Shown here one piece after another: positions 7,246-13,701 of a DNA stretch of 23,237 nucleotides. The notes below the pieces were generated by a model. It ran no database searches and was not told the origin of the DNA. It saw nothing but the letters and a program-made list of their open reading frames with translations. The DNA comes from Corynebacterium sp. (GTDB lineage Bacteria > Actinomycetota > Actinomycetes > Mycobacteriales > Mycobacteriaceae): assembly GCF_030152825.1 (NCBI RefSeq), contig NZ_JASLIP010000063.1, forward strand, positions 1 to 23,237. Reading direction: 5' to 3'. Position 1 is the stretch's first letter. Each line of letters opens with the position of its first letter. The translations under genes were made by a program, and so were the position numbers.

Positions 7246-7698
7246 ATGAACTCCAACGATCGCCTCGTTGACCTCGCCGCCGAGACGCGCGAATCGATCC
7301 GCTTAAGCGTCGATATGCTCCGCCGCGTCGATCACGTCTCCGGTATCACCACCTCTCAGCTCGTCACGCTGAACGCGCTGGAAGACGGCCCGCTAACGAT
7401 GTCCGAACTCGCCGAGGCCAAGGATGTCGCCCAGCCGACGGTGAGCCAGCATGTCTCCCGCCTCGAGGGATGGGGCCACGTGCGCCGCGTCTCGACGCCG
7501 GAGGACGGGCGCATCGTCCGCGTCGAACTCACCCAGCACGGCAAAGAGGTCGCAGAAAAGGCCAACCGCGCCCGCGACGAGGTCGTCGCCGCAGCGCTCG
7601 AGCAGCTCTCCGAGGAGCAGCATTCTGCCCTTCACGAAGGAATCAGCATCCTCCGCGGGCTTGCCGAACAGTTCCTCGAGTCCGACCAGGGCAAGTAG
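7246..7698 (+). CDS. MarR-family transcriptional regulator
   Basis: A 150-residue winged-helix regulator of normal MarR length. Residues about 36-75 hold the helix-turn-helix (LTMSELAEAKDVAQPTVSQHV), and the wing carries the family's D-x-R pattern (PEDGRIVRVELT, 86-97). The flanking helices form the dimer interface. It is a cytoplasmic DNA-binding protein; the ligand cannot be deduced. It is followed after 143 bases by pxpA, which has its own promoter, so it may or may not take part in control of that operon. There is no clear Shine-Dalgarno sequence before ATG 7246, but no better in-frame start is evident. Confidence 0.9.
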   Translation: MNSNDRLVDLAAETRESIRLSVDMLRRVDHVSGITTSQLVTLNALEDGPLTMSELAEAKDVAQPTVSQHVSRLEGWGHVRRVSTPEDGRIVRVELTQHGKEVAEKANRARDEVVAAALEQLSEEQHSALHEGISILRGLAEQFLESDQGK

Positions 7699-7773
7699 CC
7701 CGCAGTCGGCTTGGGATCGCCGGCGTCTCATCGGCAGCGCACGGGTTAGAACCCCCGAGAAGCAGCATTCAGC

Positions 7774-7802
7774 TTCGCCAGAAACGTGACGCAGAGTACA
7801 CT
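7774..7802 (+). promoter_or_regulatory. Candidate promoter of the pxp operon
   Basis: TACACT (7797-7802) is a good corynebacterial -10. TTCGCC, 17 bases upstream (7774-7779), is a weak -35. The predicted transcription start, near 7809, falls at the edge of the operator-like palindrome described next, which lies before the ribosome-binding site at 7826-7832. Confidence 0.5.
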
Positions 7803-7809
7803 CGAGGTA

Positions 7810-7820
7810 CTGTTCAACAA
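7810..7820. promoter_or_regulatory. Putative GntR operator at the pxp operon start
   Basis: CTGTTCAACAA has the palindromic core TGTT-C-AACA and matches the GntR-family consensus TNGTNNNACNA at all but the first base. The ten-base core TGTTCAACAA recurs exactly in the promoter of the transporter gene at 15019-15028 and in a degenerate form at the gntR start. Its place at the predicted transcription start fits repression. Confidence 0.6.
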
Positions 7821-7841
7821 TTTCTGGAGGAGCTGATCCTT

Positions 7842-8606
7842 TTGACCTCCGCACAGTTCATCGACTTAAACGCCGATCTCGGAGAATCAAACGCCGGCAA
7901 CCCGGTGAGTGACGACGCCGCCATGATCCGCGTCGTCTCCTCTGCGAATACCGCCTGTGGCTTCCACGCCGGCGACCCGCACGACATCGCTAAGACCCTC
8001 GAGGCCGCCGCCGAACGCGGCGTGACCATCGGAGCCCACGTCGGCTACCGCGATAAGACCGGCTTCGGCCGCCGTTTCATCGACTACACCCCCGCCGAAC
8101 TCGCCGACGAGGTGCTGTACCAAATCGGCGCCCTCGACGCGCTGGCCCGCTCCCAAGGCACAAAGGTCTCCTACGTCAAGCCCCATGGCGCGCTCTACAA
8201 CACGATCGTGCACCACGAGGCCCAGGCCCAGGCCGTCGTCGACGGGGTGAAGGCATTCGGCGACCTACCGCTACTGCTGCTCCCCGGCTCCGTCGCGATC
8301 GAGAAGGCCGAGGCCGCCGGACTGCGTGCCGTCCGCGAGGCCTTCGCTGACCGCAATTACAACCCGGACGGTACCCTGGTCTCCCGCCGCGAGTCCAACG
8401 CCGTCCTCCACGACCCGGACGCCGTAGCCAAGCGCGTCCTCCGCCTCGCCACCGAGGGCACCCTCACCGCAGTGGACGGCAGCGAGATCAGCATCGGGGC
8501 CGAATCCGTGTGCATCCACGGGGACTCCCCCGGCGCGGTCGCCATGGCCGAACACATCGCCGCCCGCCTGGATAGCGAAGGCATTGCAGCGAGGTCCTTC
8601 CTATGA
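7842..8606 (+). CDS. pxpA: 5-oxoprolinase subunit A (LamB/YcsF family)
   Basis: A 254-residue LamB/YcsF-family protein. Diagnostic motifs are DLNADLGE (8-15), ANTACGFHAGDP (35-46), KPHGALYN (113-120), EAFADRNY (166-173) and VCIHGDSP (223-230); the fold is a polysaccharide-deacetylase-like barrel. With PxpB and PxpC it opens 5-oxoproline (pyroglutamate) to glutamate using ATP in the cytoplasm, as shown for the Bacillus subtilis YcsF-KipI-KipA proteins. TTG 7842 was chosen as start because GGAGGAG (7826-7832) lies nine bases upstream and the family's N-terminus begins here; longer in-frame extensions run into the MarR gene region without family resemblance. It overlaps the next gene by four bases (ATGA), so the two are translationally coupled. 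Confidence 0.94.
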   Translation: MTSAQFIDLNADLGESNAGNPVSDDAAMIRVVSSANTACGFHAGDPHDIAKTLEAAAERGVTIGAHVGYRDKTGFGRRFIDYTPAELADEVLYQIGALDALARSQGTKVSYVKPHGALYNTIVHHEAQAQAVVDGVKAFGDLPLLLLPGSVAIEKAEAAGLRAVREAFADRNYNPDGTLVSRRESNAVLHDPDAVAKRVLRLATEGTLTAVDGSEISIGAESVCIHGDSPGAVAMAEHIAARLDSEGIAARSFL

Positions 8607-10312
8607 CCGACGCATCCCTGGCACCTCGCACCATCCACCGGGCGGGCACCCGCGCCCTCCTGGTCGACCTCCCCGACCTCGCGGAGGTTATGACCTGGCA
8701 CGCAGCATTGACGGCCCAGCCGCTGGCCGGGCAGACCTCCGTCATCGCCGCAGCGCGTACCGTGCTGCTGGAGTTCGCCACCCCGCGTGATACCCAGCGC
8801 GCCGTGGACACGCTGGCAGGGTTTTCCCCCGCTGCCGCTGGCCAGTCCACCCCGCGCGAAGTCACGATCGACGTGATCTACGACGGCGAGGACCTGAACA
8901 GCACCGCCGATCACTTGGGCATCAGCGCCGAGGAGCTCATCAACCGTCACACCAGCCAGGCCTGGATGGCCGCCTTCGGTGGCTTCGCGCCCGGCTTCAC
9001 CTACTGCGTGCCCACCGACGCCGAAACCAGCGAGAGCGCCGAGAACTTCGAGTGGAGCGTGCCCCGGCGCGCCAACCCCCGCACCGCGGTCCCCGCGGGC
9101 GCGGTCGGCCTGGCAGGCGAGTTCTCCGCCGTCTACCCTCGCCAGTCCCCTGGCGGCTGGCAGCTAATCGGACACACCAAGACCCCCATGTGGGACCCGA
9201 GCGCCGAGCACCCAGCACTACTCAATCCCGGCGATATCGTGCGCTACCGCGCGGTACGCGCGGAGGCCAGCGGCGCGGCTTCTTCGGCGCCCACCGCCTC
9301 CTCGCACACAGGCGCCAGCAAGGCAGCCTCCAAGCACACCCGCACCCCGGCGGCGGTCCTTGGACGCCCGGTCGCCACACTTAAGGACGCCGGGCTGCTC
9401 AGCCTCGTGCAGGACCGCGGCCGCCCGGGCCACGGTGATATTGGCGTGACCCGCTCCGGCGCGCTCGACCGGGCCAGCGCCCGCGCAGCCAACGCCGCGG
9501 TGGGCAATCGCACTAGCGCCGCTGTCATCGAGAACATCGGCGGACTGCACATCACCGCGAACGTGGACACCGTCCTCGCTATCACCGGCGCGGAGGCCAC
9601 CGTGGAAGTCAACACCCGCAGCGGCCACAAGGCAACCAAGGTCCTCGCGCAGCCGATCGGGCTGCTCGCGGGAGACGAGCTCGCCGTGCGCCCCACCGGC
9701 ACCGGGGCCCGCAACTACGTGGCGGTCCGCGGCGGGCTCGCCACCGACACCGTCCTCGATTCCGCCGCGAGCGACGTCCTATCCGGAATGGGACCAGCAC
9801 CACTTGCGGACGGCCACCTGCTCAAGGCCGGGCGAGCCACGCGCACCGCCGTCGACCCCCGAATCATCAACCCGACGGACAGCACCAACACCGCAACCCT
9901 GCGCTGCGTCCTCGGCCCCCGCGACGACTGGTTCGCCGAGCAGACCGTGCGGGACTTCCTCAACACGCCCTGGGAGGTCTCCGGCCAGTCCAACCGCATC
10001 GGGCTGCGCATGACCGCCCCCGAGGGTGCGGAGCTGACCCGCGAGCGCGAGGAGGAGCTGGCCAGCGAAGGCATGCTGCCCGGCTCCATTCAGGTCCCGC
10101 CCAATGGCCTGCCCGTGCTCTTCCTCGCCGACCACCCCGTCACCGGCGGGTACCCCGTCATCGCGACGGTCATCCCAGAGGACATGGACGCCGCCGGTCA
10201 GCTCCCGCCCGGCAGCACCGTCACCTTCCGCGCCGTCGACCCCGATACGCTGGCAGAACTGCCGATCAACCCCACCGACCAGAACACCGATACCCAGGAG
10301 GAAGAACAGTGA
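8603..10312 (+). CDS. pxpBC: Fused 5-oxoprolinase subunits B and C (KipI-KipA fusion)
   Basis: A 569-residue fusion. Residues about 10-215 are the PxpB/KipI domain (AHS1, allophanate-hydrolase subunit 1), with the hallmark GFAPGF at 127-132. Residues 220-252 are an Ala/Ser/Thr-rich linker. Residues about 255-545 are the PxpC/KipA domain (AHS2), with LVQDRGRPGHGDIGVTRSGA and the C-terminal SEG...GSIQVPPNGLPVLFLADHPVTGGYP. PxpB and PxpC are usually separate proteins. Both domains are homologous to the carboxyltransferase domains of urea carboxylase, and PxpC relatives are often annotated as biotin-dependent carboxyltransferases. The overlap with pxpA (ATGA) and with the biotin carboxylase gene (GTGA) points to a stoichiometric complex. 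The start is supported by the overlap and a GCGAGG purine stretch. Confidence 0.93.
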   Translation: MTDASLAPRTIHRAGTRALLVDLPDLAEVMTWHAALTAQPLAGQTSVIAAARTVLLEFATPRDTQRAVDTLAGFSPAAAGQSTPREVTIDVIYDGEDLNSTADHLGISAEELINRHTSQAWMAAFGGFAPGFTYCVPTDAETSESAENFEWSVPRRANPRTAVPAGAVGLAGEFSAVYPRQSPGGWQLIGHTKTPMWDPSAEHPALLNPGDIVRYRAVRAEASGAASSAPTASSHTGASKAASKHTRTPAAVLGRPVATLKDAGLLSLVQDRGRPGHGDIGVTRSGALDRASARAANAAVGNRTSAAVIENIGGLHITANVDTVLAITGAEATVEVNTRSGHKATKVLAQPIGLLAGDELAVRPTGTGARNYVAVRGGLATDTVLDSAASDVLSGMGPAPLADGHLLKAGRATRTAVDPRIINPTDSTNTATLRCVLGPRDDWFAEQTVRDFLNTPWEVSGQSNRIGLRMTAPEGAELTREREEELASEGMLPGSIQVPPNGLPVLFLADHPVTGGYPVIATVIPEDMDAAGQLPPGSTVTFRAVDPDTLAELPINPTDQNTDTQEEEQ

Positions 10313-12114
10313 GCACCTTCTACAACGAACAACCGACCCCAGCACTGCCGCTGAAGAAGGTCCTCATCGCAAACCGCGGCGAGATCGCCGTGCGCATCGC
10401 GCGCGCCGCCCGCGACCTGGGCATCGCATCGGTCGCGGTGTACTCCGATGCGGATGCAGATAACCAGCACCCCGTTTTCGCGGACGAGGCCTACCCGCTG
10501 CGTGGGGAGTCTGCCGCCGATACCTACATGAACATCCCGGCGCTGCTGGACATAGCGGCGCGCAGCGGCGCGGACTGCGTGCACCCGGGCTACGGCTTCC
10601 TCGCCGAGAACGCGGACTTCGCCCGCGCCGTGCAGGACGCCGGGCTGGTGTGGGTCGGCCCCTCCCCGGAGGCCATCGAGACCCTGGGCGATAAGGTCGC
10701 GGCCCGCCAGCTGGCCACAAAGGTCGGCGCCCCGCTGGCCCCCGGCACCGACCAGCCGATCGAGAGCTGGGAGGAGGCCCGGGACTTCGCCGCCGAGCAC
10801 GGCATGCCGATCGCCATCAAGGCGGCCTTCGGTGGCGGTGGCCGTGGCCTAAAGGTCGTGCACGAGGAAGCGGACATCGAGGAGGGCTTCGCCTCCGCGG
10901 GCCGCGAGGCCAAGGCTGCCTTCGGTCGCGGCGAGTGCTACGTGGAGAAGTTCCTCACCAAGCCGCGCCACGTCGAGGCGCAGGTGCTGGCGGATACCCA
11001 CGGCAACGTCCGCATCGTCGGCACCCGCGACTGCTCCGTGCAGCGCCGCTTCCAGAAGCTCGTCGAGGAAGCCCCGGCGCCGTTCCTGACGGATGAGCAG
11101 AACACCTCCATCTACGAGGGCGCCCGCGAGATCTGCCGCGAGGCCGGCTACACCGGCGCTGGCACGGTGGAGTTCATCGTCGCCGAGGACGGCACCGTCT
11201 CCTTCCTCGAGGTCAACACCCGCGTTCAGGTCGAGCACCCGGTCACCGAGGTGGTCTCTGGGGTGGACATCGTCCAGGAGCAGTTCCGCATCGCCGCTGG
11301 CCTGGAGCTCTCCTTCGACGCCGACCCCGTCCCGACCGGCCACGCCTTCGAGTTCCGCATCAATGCCGAGGACGCCACGAACGGCTTCGTCCCCTGCCCA
11401 GGTCTGGTCCGGACCTTCGAGCCGCCAACCGGCCCCGGCGTGCGCGTGGACACCGGCGTGCGCTCCGGGTCCACCATTCCGGGTAGCTACGACTCGCTGA
11501 TCGCGAAGCTCATCGTGTGGGGGCCGAACCGCCAGGTGGCGCTGCGCCGCTCCGAGGAGGCGCTGCGGGACCTGAAGATCGAGGGCGTGCGCACGGTCAT
11601 CCCGTTCCACAAGGACATCATCCACCACCCGGCCTTCGCCGAGGATCACCTGGATGTGTACACGGACTGGGTGGATAAGGAGTACGTCCCGGGCTTCGGG
11701 GATGGCAACACCGACGTGGAGGCCGCGTACACGGAGCGCACGGAGGTCAACATCGAGATCGACGGCAGGCTGCACCGGGTCGGCCTGCCGCTGAGCGTGC
11801 TCTCCGGGCTGGGCGCTGCACCAGCACAGGAATCAGCGGGTGACTCCGAGAATGCGGAGGCGAAGAGCTCCGCCGGCTCCGCTGCGTCCGCGCCGGTTGG
11901 CGCGGATGCCATCACCTCCCCTTATGCCGGTGTGCTCATCAGCTGGAAGGCTGAGGACGGTGCAGAAGTCGCGGAGGGCGACACCGTGGCGATCATCGAG
12001 GCGATGAAGATGGAGTCCCCGGTCAAGGCGCCGGCTGCGGGCACTCTGCACCGCTCCGACATCGCCGAGGGAGACTCTGTGGCCCAGGGTGAGGTTCTGG
12101 CACGCATCAGCTAG
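10309..12114 (+). CDS. Biotin carboxylase fused to biotin carboxyl carrier protein (AccBC-type)
   Basis: A 601-residue protein of AccBC/AccA3 layout. Residues about 16-460 are the biotin carboxylase: LIANRGEIAVRIARAA at the start, the Gly-rich ATP loop GGGGRG (175-180), and the catalytic EVNTRVQVEHPVTE (301-314). Residues about 504-533 are an Ala/Ser-rich hinge. Residues about 534-601 are the biotinyl domain, with EAMKM (564-568) and Lys567 as biotin site. It carboxylates its own biotin with ATP and bicarbonate. No acyl-CoA carboxyltransferase (AccD) gene is nearby. Instead it overlaps pxpBC by four bases, so its natural partner may be the PxpBC carboxyltransferase-like domains. It is probably a paralogue of the housekeeping AccBC. 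The GTG start is preceded by CAGGAGGAAG (10296-10305 region). Confidence 0.93.
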   Translation: MSTFYNEQPTPALPLKKVLIANRGEIAVRIARAARDLGIASVAVYSDADADNQHPVFADEAYPLRGESAADTYMNIPALLDIAARSGADCVHPGYGFLAENADFARAVQDAGLVWVGPSPEAIETLGDKVAARQLATKVGAPLAPGTDQPIESWEEARDFAAEHGMPIAIKAAFGGGGRGLKVVHEEADIEEGFASAGREAKAAFGRGECYVEKFLTKPRHVEAQVLADTHGNVRIVGTRDCSVQRRFQKLVEEAPAPFLTDEQNTSIYEGAREICREAGYTGAGTVEFIVAEDGTVSFLEVNTRVQVEHPVTEVVSGVDIVQEQFRIAAGLELSFDADPVPTGHAFEFRINAEDATNGFVPCPGLVRTFEPPTGPGVRVDTGVRSGSTIPGSYDSLIAKLIVWGPNRQVALRRSEEALRDLKIEGVRTVIPFHKDIIHHPAFAEDHLDVYTDWVDKEYVPGFGDGNTDVEAAYTERTEVNIEIDGRLHRVGLPLSVLSGLGAAPAQESAGDSENAEAKSSAGSAASAPVGADAITSPYAGVLISWKAEDGAEVAEGDTVAIIEAMKMESPVKAPAAGTLHRSDIAEGDSVAQGEVLARIS

Positions 12115-12143
12115 CGGCCCACCTCCCCCCCCACCGCGGAAGG

Positions 12144-12173
12144 TCCCCACGGGCGTGAACTCGCTCCGGTGGG
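12144..12173 (+). terminator. Possible terminator of the pxp operon
   Basis: CCCAC-GG and CC-G-GTGGG arms can pair downstream of the biotin carboxylase stop, followed by a pyrimidine-rich stretch (CTCTCTTCCT). An alternative pairing of GCCCACC (12117-12123) with GGTGGGC (12168-12174) uses the same right arm. The stem is short and the U-run poor. Confidence 0.35.
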
Positions 12174-12240
12174 CTCTCTTCCTATGCTCTACCCGGTCCC
12201 TTAACTGCGTCCTCGCTTCCTACCCGGCGGGGACGTTGCC

Positions 12241-12256
12241 TAGGATTGTTCATCAT
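12241..12256 (+). promoter_or_regulatory. gntR -10 element and degenerate self-operator
   Basis: TAGGAT (12241-12246) is a -10-like hexamer only eight bases before the ATG at 12255, so the gntR mRNA is probably leaderless. The overlapping TTGTTCATCAT (12246-12256) keeps the left half and centre of the operator seen at the pxpA and transporter promoters, and the string TAGGATTGTTCA is shared exactly with the transporter site. A weaker self-operator is typical of an autoregulated repressor. Confidence 0.5.
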
Positions 12257-12872
12257 GAGGTCCCAAACGGTCGCCAATCAACTCCGCCAGGAGATCTCCC
12301 GCGGGCGCTATCAGCCCGGGGAAAAGCTCAACGAGGTGCAGCTCGCTGAGCACCTGGACGTGTCCCGCAACACCCTGCGCGAAGGCTTCGCCGAGCTCGC
12401 GAGCCAGGGCCTGGTGACCCGAATCCACCACCGCGGCGTATTCATCGCCAAGCCCACGGTGGCGGATGTCGCGGACTTCTATACCGCCCGCGCGTTCATC
12501 GAGCCGAACGCGCTGCGCACCGCGGATGTGGACGTCCCCCGCCTCTCGACGATCGTCGCCGCGGCGGAACAGGCCCTCGAGGAGGGTGACCTGGCGAAGG
12601 TCGCGGACGCGAACCAGCGCTTCCACCGGGTGATCGTTGCCGGGGTGGGTTCTTCGATGGTCGAGGACATGATGGACCGAATTCTGGCCCTGATGCGCCT
12701 GGCCTTCCTCCAGGTCCTGGAGGCGGAGCCCGAATTTCACGCCCCGTTCGTGGCGAAGAATCGCGAAATCATGGATGCCCTCGAGCGGATGGACTTCGAC
12801 GAGGCCGCAGACATCCTGGAGGACTCGCTAGTCTCCACCCCCACCGCGGTGCAGAAGTACCTCTCCCGCTAA
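12255..12872 (+). CDS. GntR-family regulator with FCD domain, likely regulator of this locus
   Basis: A 205-residue FadR-subfamily protein. Residues 1-66 are the winged helix (VANQLRQEISRGRYQPGEKLNE, then the recognition part VSRNTLREGFAELASQGLV). Residues about 70-200 are the all-helical FCD ligand-binding domain. The usual FCD metal ligands are largely missing: Asn120 stands where Asp is expected before FH (NQRFH, 120-124), and Asn169 and Asp190 stand where histidines are expected; only His124 remains. Palindromes at the pxpA and transporter promoters, and at its own start, fit the GntR consensus and suggest this protein binds them. The likely ligand is a pathway compound such as 5-oxoproline or glutamate (inference). 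The upstream in-frame TTG at 12246 is unlikely, because it falls inside the -10/operator. Confidence 0.9.
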   Translation: MRSQTVANQLRQEISRGRYQPGEKLNEVQLAEHLDVSRNTLREGFAELASQGLVTRIHHRGVFIAKPTVADVADFYTARAFIEPNALRTADVDVPRLSTIVAAAEQALEEGDLAKVADANQRFHRVIVAGVGSSMVEDMMDRILALMRLAFLQVLEAEPEFHAPFVAKNREIMDALERMDFDEAADILEDSLVSTPTAVQKYLSR

Positions 12873-12895
12873 CCCCCTGGGCGGCGACGCGCTTT

Positions 12896-13684
12896 TTAGG
12901 GAACCTGGTACTGCAGGTCGCGGAGGTCGGTGACCAGCATGTGTCCCGGCGCGTGGGCGATCGCCAGGCTGGGCTTGGTCTCCATCACCGCGGCCTGCGG
13001 GGTCACACCACAGGCCCAGAACACCGGGATGTGTCCGTCCGGGATGTCGACGGCGTCACCGTAGTCGGGGGACGCGAGGTCGCTAATACCGATCGCGGCA
13101 GGGTCCCCCACGTGCACCGGCGCACCGTGGACCGCCGGGTAGCGGGAGGTCACGCGGACGGCGTCCGCAATCTGGGACGCGGGAATCGGCCGCATCGAGA
13201 CGACCAGCGGACCGTGGAACCTCCCCGCGGGGGCAGTCGGGATCGACGTCTTGTACATCGGCACGTTACGCCCCTGCTCGATGTGGGCGACCGGGATGCC
13301 GTTATCCAGCAGGGCACCTTCGAAGGTGAAGGAGCAGCCGATGAGGAAGCTGACGAGGTCATCGCGCCAGAACTCGGTGACATCCGGGTACTCGCCTGCC
13401 AGCTCACCGTCGCGGTAGACGCGGTACTTCGGGATGTCGGTGCGGATGTCCCCGCCGGGCAGCAGCTCGGAGTTCAGCTGCCCTGGCTCGAGCACCCCGA
13501 GGATGGGGCAGGGCTTGGGGTTGCGCTGGGCGAAAAGCAGGAAGTCGAAGGCGTATTCCTTCGGAAGGACCATGAGGTTGGCCTGCGCGTAACCATCCGA
13601 GTAACCGGTGGTCGGCACGGCCAGCCCCTCGCGGAAAGCAGCGCGGGCAGCTGCCGGCGACATCTCGTGCGTGCTGGTGCTCAT
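12896..13684 (-). CDS. ycsI: YcsI/DUF1445 family protein (putative hydro-lyase, D-glutamate cyclase-related)
   Basis: A 262-residue protein, normal length for the UPF0317/DUF1445 family. Typical blocks are QANLMVLPKEYAFDF (34-48), RNPKPCP (54-60), IGCSFTFE (115-122), VPMYKT (141-146), VVSMRP (161-166), HGAPVHVGDP (186-195) and FWACGVTPQ (222-230), with HAPGHMLVTD near the end. The family is annotated as putative hydro-lyases; mammalian D-glutamate cyclase, which turns D-glutamate into 5-oxo-D-proline, carries a related domain. Beside 5-oxoprolinase genes a role in making or handling 5-oxoproline is attractive but unproven here. The start at 13684 has a strong GAGGAGGAGG site, whereas the longer in-frame extension overlaps the transporter gene. 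It lies 17 bases after the transporter, in one operon, and converges on gntR with a 23-base gap. Confidence 0.92.
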   Translation of the reverse strand: MSTSTHEMSPAAARAAFREGLAVPTTGYSDGYAQANLMVLPKEYAFDFLLFAQRNPKPCPILGVLEPGQLNSELLPGGDIRTDIPKYRVYRDGELAGEYPDVTEFWRDDLVSFLIGCSFTFEGALLDNGIPVAHIEQGRNVPMYKTSIPTAPAGRFHGPLVVSMRPIPASQIADAVRVTSRYPAVHGAPVHVGDPAAIGISDLASPDYGDAVDIPDGHIPVFWACGVTPQAAVMETKPSLAIAHAPGHMLVTDLRDLQYQVP

Positions 13685-13701
13685 CTCGACCTCCTCCTCG
13701 C

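Noticed and set aside
7470..7841. Long N-terminal extension of pxpA overlapping the MarR gene
   Set aside because: The extension has no family similarity, and the TTG at 7842 has an ideal ribosome-binding site and begins the LamB/YcsF homology.
10309..12114. Interpretation of this gene as the housekeeping acyl-CoA carboxylase alpha subunit only
   Set aside because: The domain layout allows it, but the four-base overlap with pxpBC and the lack of accD nearby argue for a locus-specific role; it remains an alternative.
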